Shown here: positions 1 to 34,429 of the stretch, in pieces
How the letters are laid out: the number at the start of each line of letters is the position of its first letter
Position numbering within the stretch: position 1 is the stretch's first letter
Assembly: GCF_032884065.1 (NCBI RefSeq)
Contig: NC_088868.1
Span: forward strand, 37,936,867 to 38,000,866
Length of the DNA: 64,000 bases
Reading direction: 5' to 3'
From: Artemia franciscana
Lineage: Eukaryota; Arthropoda; Branchiopoda; Anostraca; Artemiidae
Translations under genes and position numbers: made by a program
The notes under the pieces: model-generated
Told to the model about the DNA's origin: nothing
Seen by the model: the letters and a program-made list of their open reading frames with translations, nothing else
The model's database searches: none

Positions 1-1446
1 TGAATTCTTTTTAGGTCAATTTTGTCGAAAGTAATTTGCAATTTGCGTCACTGGGAACAATTTTGTTAACCCTTCGTGATATTGTTTTGGGATTTTATTA
101 TACCTTTGTTTGGTAGCGTTATTTTTTTTTGTCTTGTTTCAGACTTGAATATTAGAGTTAACAAGATCCACAAGTGTGTGACTAGTTTCTAGAAAAAAGG
201 AACCAACGCCATCTATCAAATAAAATCATAAAGATGGTAATAAAAACTTAAGTAAACATTACAGCTTTTATTCATCACTTCTTTAAATTTTGCTTCACAG
301 TATATCGAAGACGAAAATCCTTCCTTGGAAAAAAAATTGGACCGGGATCTCCATATTGTACCGGAAATAGTGCAATTGAACCTGGTTGGTAACGCTGATA
401 TTCACGAAATGAAAAACTGAAATTAAATACGTCATCTCTGTCACATACTGGGCCTTATCCGGAATTTATGTCCGAGAAGGGGGATGTTTTTTCGGAGGGG
501 TGGGTACGTAGAAAGCTAAAAAAAATACATAAATGTTCATACGCATTTCTGTTACGTTTTTAAGAGTCAGAAAATATTTTGGGGGGCCAATTTTTTATAC
601 TTCAATTCGAATTACTTTCAAATTTTAATTATAATTTATATTTTAATACAGTAAAATTTCTTTGTTCTTTGATATCTCCGTTAGAAATAAATTTAGTGCC
701 AACAATCTAGCTACAGACATGTCATATTAATAACCTTCTAAATTAAGCAAGCGGCTGATTTTCTATAAGCTCTAAGGGTTGATTCAAAGTTTTTCTGTTT
801 CACCTTTCTACTTTCAAATCATCCTTCTACTGACCTCTAATTTCTAAGACAGGAGTTGCTAACATTTTACGAGACCCACTCCCCCACCAAACAGTAGGTT
901 CCAAGGCTCTATTGTTTTATAATGCACGGAATTGGATAATTCCATAGAAAAAAAAATCAAAGTAGAAACCATCCGAAATCCTTCGTCACAATTCCTGATT
1001 TGGGACCCTCTGTTCTAATACTCACTGAAGTCAACTGGGAAGGGTATCCCCCCCTGAGATTTTTTACCCGCTCTGAATTTTGACAAATACTTTTTTTGGT
1101 ATTTTCATTGAAAAATACTTTATTGGGATTTTTCCTTGAAAGATTACAAAAACAACAAATGTGTCCCACCCCTAGATTTTGAAGACATTTTGCCCGCCCC
1201 TAGTTTCTTTAAATTGACGCCACTGCTTAAGGTCACCTACCGCAATCGATTATCAGTTATTAACTCTTCAAATAAGCTATATTTAGACAAATACTTTTTT
1301 TGTGATCACAAGGCTTTTTCGAATTAGAAGTTTTTCAAAGCACGAATCCTAAAATAAAATAACTAAATCAATCCGTCTTTTTTTAGTATTTTGTATTTCT
1401 TCTCTGCTGTTTATCCGTTACTAACCACTATTTTTCCCCATCAGAC
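1..1446. other. No gene seen; AT-rich flank of the satellite
   Basis: Both strands show only short open frames with no recognisable protein. The stretch at about 1040-1225 has the look of an old transposable-element end: it finishes with TTGACGCCACTG at 1214-1225, whose reverse complement, CAGTGGCGTCAA, occurs at 12739-12750 in CHMP4 intron 3. No terminal repeats or coding motifs could be tied to it. Confidence 0.5.
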
Positions 1447-4400
1447 TGAAACCGAAACTTAAAACTTCTTTGAAACCGAAAATGAACGGTTTCACGACAC
1501 ACAGCTCAGTTGTCTACATTTGATTGACCTTAAACCTTCTTTGAAACCGAAAATGAACGGTTTCACGACACACAGCTCAGTTGTCTACATTTGATTGACC
1601 TTAAAACTTCTTTGAAACCGAAAATGAACGGTTTCACGACACACAGCTCAGTTGTCTACATTTGATTGACCTTAAACCTTCTTTGAAACCGAAAATGAAC
1701 GGTTTCACGACACACAGCTCAGTTGTCTACATTTGATTGACCTTAAACCTTCTTTGAAACCGAAAATGAACGGTTTCACGACACACAGCTCAGTTGTCTA
1801 CATTTGATTGACCTTAAAACTTCTTTGAAACCGAAAATGAACGGTTTCACGACACACACAGCTCAGTTGTCTACATTAGATTGACCTTAAAACTTCTTTG
1901 AAACCGAAAATGAACGGTTTCACGACACACAGCTCAGTTGTCTACATTTGATTGACCTTAAAACTTCTTTGAAACCGAAAATGAACGGTTTCAGGACACA
2001 CAGCTCAGTTGTCTACATTTGATTGACTTTAAAGCTTCTTTGAAACCGAAAATGAACGGTTTCACGACACACAGCTCAGTTGTCTACATTTGATTGACCT
2101 TAAAACTTCTTTGAAACCGAAAATGAACGGTTTCACGACACACAGCTCAGTTGTCTACATTTGATTGACCTTAAAACTTCTTTTAAACCGAAAATGAACG
2201 GTTTCACGACACACAGCTCAGTTGTCTACATTTGATTGACCTTAAAGCTTCTTTGAAACCGAAAAAGAACGGTTTCACGACACATAGCTCAGTTGTCTAC
2301 ATTTGATTGACCTTAAAACTTCTTTGAAACCGAAAATGAACGGTTTCACGACACACAGCTCAGTTGTCTACATTTGATTGACCTTAAAGCTTCTTTGAAA
2401 CCGAAAATGAACGGTTTCGCGAAACACAGCTCAGTTGTCTACATTTGATTGACCTTAAAACTTCTTTGAAACCGAAAATGAACGGTTTCACGACACACAG
2501 CTCAGTTGTCTACATTTGATTGACCTTAAAGCTTCTTTGAAACCGAAAATGAACGGTTTCGCGACACACAGCTCAGTTGTCTACATTTGATTGACCTTAA
2601 AACTTCTTTGAAACCGAAAATGAACGGTTTCAGGACACACAGCTCAGTTGTCTACATTTGATTGACCTTAAAGCTTCTTTGAAACCGAAAATGAACGGTT
2701 TCACGACACACAGCTCAGTTGTCTACATTTGATTGACCTTCAAACTTCTTTGAAACCGAAAATGAACGGTTTCACGACACACAGCTCAGTTGTCTACATT
2801 TGATTGACCTTAAAACTTCTTTGAAACCGAAAATGAACGGTTTCACGACACACAGCTCAGTTGTCTACATTTGATTGACCTTAAAGCTTCTTTGAAACCG
2901 AAAATGAACGGTTTCACGACACACAGCTCAGTTGTCTACATTTGATTGACCTTAAAACTTCTTTTAAACCGAAAATGAACGGTTTCAGGACACACAGCTC
3001 AGTTGTCTACATTTGATTGACCTTAAAGCTTCTTTGAAACCGAAAATGAACGGTTTCACGACACACAGCTCAGTTGTCTACATTTGATTGACCTTAAACC
3101 TTCTTTGAAACCGAAAATGAACGGTTTCACGACACACAGCTCAGTTGTCTACATTTGATTGACCTTAAAACTTCTTTGAAACCGAAAATGAACGGTTTCA
3201 CGACAAACAGCTCAGTTGTCTACATTTGATTGACCTTAAACCTTGTTTCACGACACACAGCTCAGTTGTCTACATTTGATTGACCTTAAAACCTCTTTGA
3301 AACCGAAAATGAACGGTTTCACGACACACAGCTCAGTTGTCTACATTTGATTGACCTTAAAGCTTCTTTGAAACCAAAAATGAACGGTTTCACGACACAC
3401 AGCTCAGTTGTCTACATTTGATTGACCTTAAAACTTCTTTGAAAACGAAAATGAACGGTTTCACGACACACAGCTCAGTTGTCTACATTTGATTGACCTT
3501 AAAGCTTCTTTGAAACCGAAAATGAACGGTTTCGCGACACACAGCTCAGTTGTCTACATTTGATTGACCTTAAAACTTCTTTGAAACCGAAAATGAACGG
3601 TTTCAGGACACACAGCTCAGTTGTCTACATTTGATTGACTTTAAAGCTTCTTTGAAACCGAAAATGAACGGTTTCACGACACACAGCTCAGTTGTCTACA
3701 TTTGATTGACCTTAAAACTTCTTTGAAACCGAAAATGAACGGTTTCACGACACACAGCTCAGTTGTCTACATTTGATTGACCTTAAAGCTTCTTTGAAAC
3801 CGAAAAAGAACGGTTTCACGACACACAGCTCAGTTGTCTACATTTGATTGACCTTAAAACTTCTTTGAAACCGAAAATGAACGGTTTCACGACACACAGC
3901 TCAGTTGTCTACATTTGATTGACCTTAAAGCTTCTTTGAAACCGAAAATGAACGGTTTCGCGACACACAGCTCAGTTGTCTACATTTGATTGACCTTAAA
4001 ACTTCTTTGAAACCGAAAATGAACGGTTTCGCGACACACAGCTCAGTTGTCTACATTTGATTGACCTTAAAACTTCTTTTAAACCGAAAATGAACGGTTT
4101 CACGACACACAGCTCAGTTGTCTACATTTGATTGACCTTAAAGCTTCTTTGAAACCGAAAATGAACGGTTTCACGACACACAGCTCAGTTGTCTACATTT
4201 GATTGACCTTCAAACTTCTTTGAAACCGAAAATGAACGGTTTCACGACACACAGCTCAGTTGTCTACATTTGATTGACCTTAAAGCTTCTTTGAAACCGA
4301 AAATGAACGGTTTCGCGACACACAGCTCAGTTGTCTACATTAGATTGACCTTAAAACTTCTTTGAAACCGAAAATGAACGGTTTCACGACACACAGCTCA

Positions 4401-6017
4401 GTTGTCTACATTTGATTGACCTTAAAACTTCTTTGAAACCGAAAATGAACGGTTTCACGACACACAGCTCAGTTGTCTACATTTGATTGACCTTAAAGCT
4501 TCTTTGAAACCGAAAAAGAACGGTTTCACGACACACAGCTCAGTTGTCTACATTTGATTGACCTTAAAACTTCTTTGAAACCGAAAATGAACGGTTTCAC
4601 GACACACAGCTCAGTTGTCTACATTTGATTGACCTTAAAGCTTCTTTGAAACCGAAAATGAACGGTTTCGCGAAACACAGCTCAGTTGTCTACATTTGAT
4701 TGACCTTAAAACTTCTTTGAAACCGAAAATGAACGGTTTCAGGAAAAACAGCTCAGTTGTCTACATTTGATTGACCTTAAAGCTTCTTTGAAACCGAAAA
4801 TGAACGGTTTCGCGACACACAGCTCAGTTGTCTACATTTGATTGACCTTAAAACTTCTTTGAAACCGAAAATGAACGGTTTCAGGACACACAGCTCAGTT
4901 GTCTACATTTGATTGACCTTAAAGCTTCTTTGAAACCGAAAATGAACGGTTTCACGACACACAGCTCAGTTGTCTACATTTGATTGACCTTAAAACTTCT
5001 TTGAAACCGAAAATGAACGGTTTCACGACACACAGCTCAGTTGTCTACATTTGATTGACCTTAAAGCTTCTTTGAAAACGAAAAAGAACGGTTTCACGAC
5101 ACACAGCTCAGTTGTCTACATTTGATTGACCTTAAAACTTCTTTGAAACCGAAAATGAACGGTTTCAGGAGACACAGCTCAGTTGTCTACATTTGATTGA
5201 CCTTAAAGCTTCTTTGAAACCGAAAATGAACGGTTTCACGACACACAGCTCAGTTGTCTACATTTGATTGACCTTAAAGGTTCTTTGAAACCGAAAATGA
5301 ACGGTTTCACGACACACAGCTCAGTTGTCTACATTTGATTGACCTTAAAGCTTCTTTGAAACCTAAAATGAACGGTTTCACGACACACAGCTCAGTTGTC
5401 TACATTTGATTGACCTTAAAGGTTCTTTGAAACCGAAAATGAACGGTTTCACGACACACAGCTCAGTTGTCTACATTTGATTGACCTTAAAGCTTCTTTG
5501 AAACCTAAAATGAACGGTTTCACGACACATAGCTCAGTTGTCTACATTTGATTGACCTTAAAACTTCTTTGAAACCGAAAATGAACGGTTTCACGACACA
5601 CAGCTCAGTTGTCTACATTTGATTGACCTTAAAGCTTCTTTGAAACCCAAAATGAACAGTTTCACGACACACAGCTCAGTTGTCTACATTTGATTGACCT
5701 TAAAACTTCTTTGAAACCGAAAATGAACGGTTTAACGACACACAGCTCAGTTGTCTACATTTGATTGACCTTAAAAGCTTCTTTGAAACCGAAAATGAAC
5801 GGTTTCGCGACACACAGCTCAGTTGTCTACATTTGATTGACCTTAAAACTTCTTTGAAACCGAAAATGAACGGTTTCACGACACACAGCTCAGTTGTCTA
5901 CATTTGATTGACCTTAAAACTTCTTTGAAACCGAAAATGAACGGTTTCACGACACACAGCTCAGTTGTCTACATTTGACTGACCTTAAAACTTCTTCGAA
6001 ACCGAAAATGAGCAGTT
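1447..6017. repeat. 71-bp tandem satellite array, about 64 units
   Basis: The unit repeats with a period of 71 bp (for example at 1465, 1536 and 1607). Each unit carries a perfect 7-bp inverted repeat, GAAACCG and CGGTTTC, around an 8-nt loop. Units differ at a diagnostic base before CTTCT: A-type and G-type units largely alternate, implying a 142-bp dimer. Rarer marks (CGCG, CAGG, AAAAAG, TTTTAAACC) recur in the same order in separate places, which indicates longer higher-order blocks. One unit near 3240 lacks about 20 bp. The array ends in a decayed unit at about 5985-6017, roughly 100 bp past the poly(A) signal of CHMP4. It has no unique spacers, so it is not a CRISPR array. Confidence 0.97.
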
Positions 6018-6121
6018 TTAGACCCCCAGTGTGGTTTTCTGAGCTGCAATTAACTTTAAGCACCTAATTGCATCCAACAGTCGAACTGGCTTAAGGAATT
6101 ATCTTGATACATAATATAATC

Positions 6122-6127
6122 TTTATT
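6122..6127 (-). promoter_or_regulatory. CHMP4: Poly(A) signal of CHMP4
   Basis: The minus strand reads AATAAA here, about 260 nt after the CHMP4 stop codon. No closer match to the hexamer is evident, so the 3' UTR is predicted at about 6100-6387. The same hexamer is kept in the duplicated block at 55139-55144. Confidence 0.6.
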
Positions 6128-6387
6128 TGATACTATTCATAACAGCCAAAGATAAGGACTTCACAAGAAACTACACATTCAAAGCTTAACCTTTAGAGTT
6201 TATCATCCACTCCAGAATTTTGCAGAAGACAGTTATTAACAAAGTTTCAAATATTTTAGCTTTTCCAGAAAATCATAGCAAACTCTGATACATGGAATCA
6301 AGTAATCTAGAGCTGTCAGCACAAACGGTATTGAAGGTGAAAGAACAGATAAAACGAAGCAGTAAAAATAATCACAATAATACAATC

Positions 6388-28808
<22,421 letters not shown>

Positions 28809-28813
28809 TGTTC

Positions 28814-29160
28814 CTGAAAAATATTAAAATCATGACAACTCATAAGACTGATTGCCTACAGCTACACTAACTTCAGTCAATAAATTGCCTTCATGCATTG
28901 AAATTAGAATAAATTTAATCTTTGTATGAGAGGTAGGCAACTATTTTGAAAATATGTTAAACCATGATACAATTGTAGGAAATGATACAGAGAATGGAAT
29001 ACCCTTATTTAGGTAATGTCCTAGCAAACTATCAAGATTCAAGTTCCCCCCAGACCTGTCCCTGGTCTCATTGATGTGAGCCTAACACTGAAGTTAAAAC
29101 TAGTATCCCTGAAGTAACCGTTAAGTCACTATAACCATAACAGTAACCATGAAGTCAAAA
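28814..29160. other. Upstream of CHMP4 exon 1, nothing definite
   Basis: This is AT-rich sequence. It should be intron or 5' flank of CHMP4, because an acceptor motif directly precedes the start-codon exon. No promoter elements or 5' UTR exon could be recognised here or further right. Confidence 0.4.
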
Positions 29161-29164
29161 CCAG

Positions 29165-29585
29165 AATGGACTTTTTTTTTACAACCTGGATGTGAAGCAA
29201 GATCTATTTTCCAGGAAGGAGCTGGAGACAGTACTTAGAGGGCTAAAATATAATAAGGTCTCAGGTGCTGATAGTGTAGTAAACGAGTTTTGAAATATAT
29301 TGACTGTGAGGTTAAAGATAAATTAATGAGGAATATGAAATAAGAAGATTATGAATATAATTTTTTTTAAAAAGGAAGAAGCTAGTTATTTTACAAAACA
29401 CTTTAAATACACTTCTTTATAAGAAAGGTGATGAGCGTGAGTGTGGTAATTGTGGAGGGATCAGTATGATTTCTGTAGGCAGCAATATACTTAGGAAGAT
29501 GATACTTTCTAGACAAAGATAGGCTGTAGCTAAAGTTTCAGGAGAAAAACAGCATGGATTTAGGGGAGGGGATAGATCCTACTGT
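29165..29585 (+). pseudogene. LINE RT N-terminal fragment (element A, left part)
   Basis: The plus strand gives ELETVLRGLKYNKVSGAD, then YKKGDERECGNCGGISMI with GNCGGISM in the position of the NYR-ISL block, and GEKQHGFRGG, the RT finger and palm blocks of non-LTR elements. There are stops and frameshifts. It continues at about 31420 after the inserted element B. Confidence 0.75.
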
Positions 29586-31419
29586 GCTCCCACAGGCGCC
29601 CAGGGCATCTAAGAGAAAATGCCAGGAATACCTCATGTGCGCCAAAGCAAGAACATCTTCCCATGTCGGTTGAAGGGAAGCATTTATGTTTTGTAGGTCC
29701 GTCTAATAGGTGTGCCTATTAGACAATATTTCCGTCGACATTTCCTAATGACATGTGTCACTATGGGTTGTCTGGTCACCCATCTCACCTTCTCATTAGA
29801 GATTTTCTGTGACCAAGTAATGTTTAGTATTCTCCAGAGATATGTATTCTCGAAGACGAGAATTCACCTTTCTTTCTTGTGTGTTATTCAGATGCTGGGT
29901 TTTAGAAGCACATAACAGAACGGGGATGACGTTCCTATTGAATAGACAAAGTTTGAGTTGGAGGACAAAATTCTGTGACCTCCATATCGGTTTTAGTCTT
30001 TTGAATATACCAGAGGCCTGCCAAATGCGACATGATATATCTTTTTCAGTTTTTTCCCGTGTTTATCATTGTGCTCCCAGTGTATTCAAATTCCAGAACC
30101 TGCTCAATGTCCTGGTTATTGCATCTCAGGTGTAGAAGTGAATCCGTTACTGCCATGCTTTTTGTTTTATCAGTGTTGATTCTTAGTCCCACAAGTTGGC
30201 CTCTGTCCCGTACAGCTTTTAGTAATTCTTGTAGTCTTTGTTTACAGGACTCAATGAGTGTGCTATCGTTGGCACAGTCTAAATCCTTAATTTGGTGTTC
30301 TGTGTTTAGTTGTGTTGCTTCTGGTGCAAGTCTGGTGCTTTGCTGTGTTGCTTCTGATGCAAGTGTTAAAGAGCAGATGGTCAATAGCTAAGGGAAACAG
30401 GAAAGGTGACAAGAAACAGCCTCGTTTAACACAAAAAAGGACACGAAAGTATCTTGTCCTTCCTGCTGTCGTTTTAACACAACATTCAGAGTCTTTATAT
30501 AGAGCCATTATGAGGGCTACCAACTTCTCAGGGATCCCATAAAAGGTTAGTAGTTTCCATAGTCTTGCAATGCAGCAAGTCAAAGGCCTTTTCAAAGTAT
30601 ATAAATGCCATGTACAATTTGCTTCACCACCCTCGGCTATTATTTATTAGCACCCTTAGGGTGAAGACCAAATCGGTACATGAACGTCCTGGTCTTAAAA
30701 CATGTTGCTCTTCATTCAAGTACTTGTTGAGTAGATTTTGTATTCTGTGGAGGATTAATAGTACCAGAAATTTACCGTACTTACCAATAGAAGTTTTACC
30801 AATTCCCAGGTAGTGTCTTATCACCTTTTTTGAAGAGTTTTATGAGTGTGCTGTGTTTTCAATCTGTTGGTACTTTTGTGTCACCTAAATTTTTTGGAAC
30901 AAGAACAGCAAAATAGATATGCATGAACTGATTGATGTCTTCATCAACCCCGCCATGATATGGTCTTCACCTGGTGCCTTGCCACTTTTTAATTTCTTTT
31001 CAGCTGTCAGTAATTCGTCAAAGAGTCGGGGTTCTGTATTGAGTTCAAGCATGAGGAAAACTATAGAGGGTACGTCTAAAAGCTCATCAGGCGGTGGTCT
31101 ATTCAACAGCTTTTCAAAATGGTCGGCCTATGTTTTTTCAATAGCCAATCGCTTGATGATGAGAATACCATCATAATTTCTTACAGGTCCATCTTGAATC
31201 GGTTTCTTGCCCAATATTACATTTGTTAGTTTATAAAGGGTCCTAGAGCCTACTCTCTTTGCTGCATCTTCAGCTTGTATTACTTTTTGCTCGGTGTAGT
31301 TTCTCTTATCTCCCTCTGCAATTTCTTGATTTCTTTATCAATCCTTCTATAATCGCTTTGTTTTTATTTTTTCCTTTCAGCGATCAGGTTCCAAGTCTTT
31401 TGGGAGAGCCATTCATCAT
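29586..31419 (-). pseudogene. LINE element B, RT to 3' end, inserted antisense in element A
   Basis: On the minus strand the order is a pre-RT spacer (31400-31110, with NDEWLSQKTWNLIAERK), KKLKSGKAPGEDHI (about 31000), EEQHVLRPGRSCTDL (about 30700), LWKLLTFYGIPEKLVALI and VKRGCFLSPFLF (about 30550-30400), then DLDCANDSTLIES (about 30270), where the catalytic A-D-D has become A-N-D. The C-terminal region ends near 29590. The order and the intact 3' end identify a non-LTR retrotransposon; many stops show it is dead. Confidence 0.8.
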
Positions 31420-31650
31420 TCAGTTTTGGACAGTACCAAATTGTTGATGCTACTATGGTATACCAGACAAAGTACATTTCGAGTGATTAGTTTTATGTAC
31501 AAGAATAAAGTTGCTCTAGTCAATGAAGGAAATGATGTTGGTAGCTGGTTTTTTGTTCAACAAGGAGTTATGCAAGGTTGTCTCTTATCCTTGTTTCTAC
31601 AGAAAATTCTGATGGAACTTGCCCTATGAAATACTCCTAGGGCTATATCT
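31420..31650 (+). pseudogene. LINE element A, right part
   Basis: DSTKLLMLLWY, then FRVISFMYKNKVALVNEGND and FVQQGVMQGCLLS are the RT blocks that should follow the left part at 29165-29585. The two halves together are one element split by element B. Confidence 0.75.
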
Positions 31651-33190
31651 GGGACCATTGAAAGGACAAGGTGCATTGTCAGGGTAACAACTGTGTATAC
31701 TAAAATGGAGCATAAACTAAGGTATCTAATAGTACTACTTTTTATTTCATTTCAATGTCACCTTTACAACAGTTGTAGGTCTGCTACCAAACCTGTGTCA
31801 ACAGTGGAAAATGATGCTGATTAAAAAACAACAACAAAATAATCAGCTACATTCAGCATATAGCCAAGGGCAGTATCAGACCCTATAAGGGGGAGGGATC
31901 TTTAGTTGGGATACAATTGTCACTTTTATGACCATTAGGGCAAGATACCAAGTACTCAGACAACTAATCACCACTTCAAATCACAGTAGAACTTTTATTA
32001 TACACTCTAGATAGTAGATTGATTTACCATTCAGTTGGTCTGAATTTTCTTAAATGATGTAATTAGCTGGAATGTTCTATATAATAATAATGCTGGATAT
32101 TTTAAACGTGCTAATAGTCAATAGTTGAGCCTAATCTTGAACACAAATCTCAAGTTGAGCTTTGATCAATATCCATAGAATTTCATATCTGCAGTAGAGA
32201 CAACATAAACATAACATACAACTCGATTCCTTTTAATTGCACTTTTCGAATATACAAATCATTTCATTTGCAAATGTGCCCCCACCCCACTCCTAATGTC
32301 CCTAATAATTAATTTTTTGTTAAATCAATACAATCATATATTGCAGGTCTTATATTAAACAAGTTACATTCTCAGTCTGTTATTTATCTCTGTGTGTAAT
32401 TTAACAAAATATTATTTGAAATAATTCCAAATTGAAATAACTGAAATTTTTTGAAATGATTCAAAAGAAGAAAACATGATAATCTGATTAATAAGACTAT
32501 CCTGCATATTATAAAGTAATAATCTGATATTTTAGACTTTTATTTCAGTTTTTAGATATATATTGGACCATCAGGGTGGGAGATGGATTTGCAAGTGAAT
32601 TGGTTATTATATTTGGAAAGAGCATAAAAAGGGGTTTCAATGTACAGTCAGGACTGTTGAGACAGAAAACTACAGCATGCTGAAAACAACTTTAAAAAAT
32701 TGTATAATACCTACTTGTGTGATTCCTAAAAGTATTTCACTTTAGTTTACATCCCCTCTTTCTTTTATATGTCACTTTTTGCTTAAACTTAACACCCATA
32801 AATTGAAACAGTATTGATGAAATCAAGAAACAGATGCATGCAACAAATTTATAATTCGATCTTATATTAGCATATTATGGGTGAGAGTTGGTGGTAATGT
32901 AAAGTGAAGTGTTTTTAGTGATGATATAAGTAAGCGTTTTAGTGGGGTTTTCTAAGTTGTTTTCGCAACAGTCCCAACTGTACACTGATACAAAAAAGGA
33001 GTCAAGTAGTGTGCTCACCTTTTCTTTATGTCAGTTATGGAACCTTGTATATATTGGCCAAGCCTACTCTTTGAAAATTCACGCCATCTTGAACTCAAAG
33101 TCTTAAAGTTTGAACAAAGCATCTAAATCACAGTAGGTTTTGTGAAGCAGAGTAATTATGCTTAAATATACTAGGCTATAGAGATAACTT
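31651..33190. other. No gene seen
   Basis: AT-rich sequence with only short open frames. A CCCCCACCCC tract at about 32278 beside AATGTCC may be a remnant of the hairpin MITE family. Confidence 0.4.
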
Positions 33191-33194
33191 TGGT

Positions 33195-33680
33195 TTAGAT
33201 TCAAATATTGAAACAACTTAAATTTAGAAGTTTTGGAAGATGTGCAGAGTCATGCCACCAAATTGATATTTGGCATGTAGGAGTTTTCCTACCATATAAA
33301 ACTAGCAAAGCTGAAGCTCCAAACACTTGTACAAAGAAAAATAGAGGTGATGTCAAAATAACCAATAAGTTAATGAGGTCTAACACTTCCCTGACGTTAT
33401 TTCCTGTTGTTGATCCTAATTCAAGAGCTATAGGTCATCAACTGAAAATTTTTCTACCATATGGTTGGTCTACCCTATTAAGAGTCAGCACTCAATTACT
33501 TCCTAGAAGAAATGTCAACAATTAGAAAAATCTATCCGAAGGTACAGTTACTATGGAATTTGTTGATATTTTCAAACAAAGGCTGGATACTGAGTGGTCC
33601 TCAATGCAGAGTAAACTCAAGAAGGAATCTACTGATCATCCAACAATCCCTTGTCACTAAATTAAATTTAAAACAACTTC
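33195..33680 (+). pseudogene. CR1/Jockey-like LINE, 3' terminal coding fragment
   Basis: Plus-strand frames contain RGDVKITNKLMRSNTSLTLF and DPNSRAIGHQLKIF, then in another frame EFVDIFKQRLDTEWS. These are the conserved C-terminal blocks after the RT of CR1/Jockey-group elements. At least two frameshifts are present. Confidence 0.75.
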
Positions 33681-34429
33681 AAACATTAACTCTGGAGCTT
33701 CATAAGGAAAAATCCTTAGATTGCTCCAAGTTGCAACTTCAGGTAAAACAATGTTTTCCAGGATTGTAGTCAGCAAATCCAAAGTAGTGTAGTCCTAGTT
33801 ATCAGTCAATCCTTCCCATCTACATCTATCTAAATAATATTTAAGATTAGAATCCTAGGCATGAGCCTAGAAATGGGAATATTGAGAAGGAAACATGTTA
33901 GGATTTTTTTTTTACTTCATACTATGCAAAAAATTGTATTTAATCAATTTACAAGTACTTCTCATTTACTCTACCACCAACCTCCTGATGTGCACATATA
34001 TAGCCTAAACTACTTGTTTACTATGCTTCAAGTTAGCATTTTACTAAGTGTCACTCTTGATTCAACCTGAAGATTTATTAAACACTGACAAATTCAAGAA
34101 ATAAAAAAAAACACATGGGAAAAAGCCACGAATCTAGGCTTATACCAAATCCTACTGTCTATATTTTGTATGATACATTTTAATCAATATTTATGTCTGA
34201 GATAATACATAGTCCAAATACCAAGTTTTGCCCAATATTTGGAGAATAGGATGTTGAATGGAGAATCAGACAAAAGCCTACTACTTTAATGTTATCACAG
34301 TGTTCCCTTTGAGCTAGAAATGAAGGTGCATAATTTATTAGCCTAACTAGGGGGTTGTGTCAGGATGTATGTGTATGAGTAGTTATTAGTATCTATGAAA
34401 ATATCATTAAAAGGTGCATCAAATGGTGA

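Noticed and set aside
1447-6017. Regular repeats with short palindromes, superficially like a CRISPR array
   Set aside because: Whole 71-bp units are repeated with no unique spacers, and the surrounding DNA is eukaryotic; it is satellite DNA.
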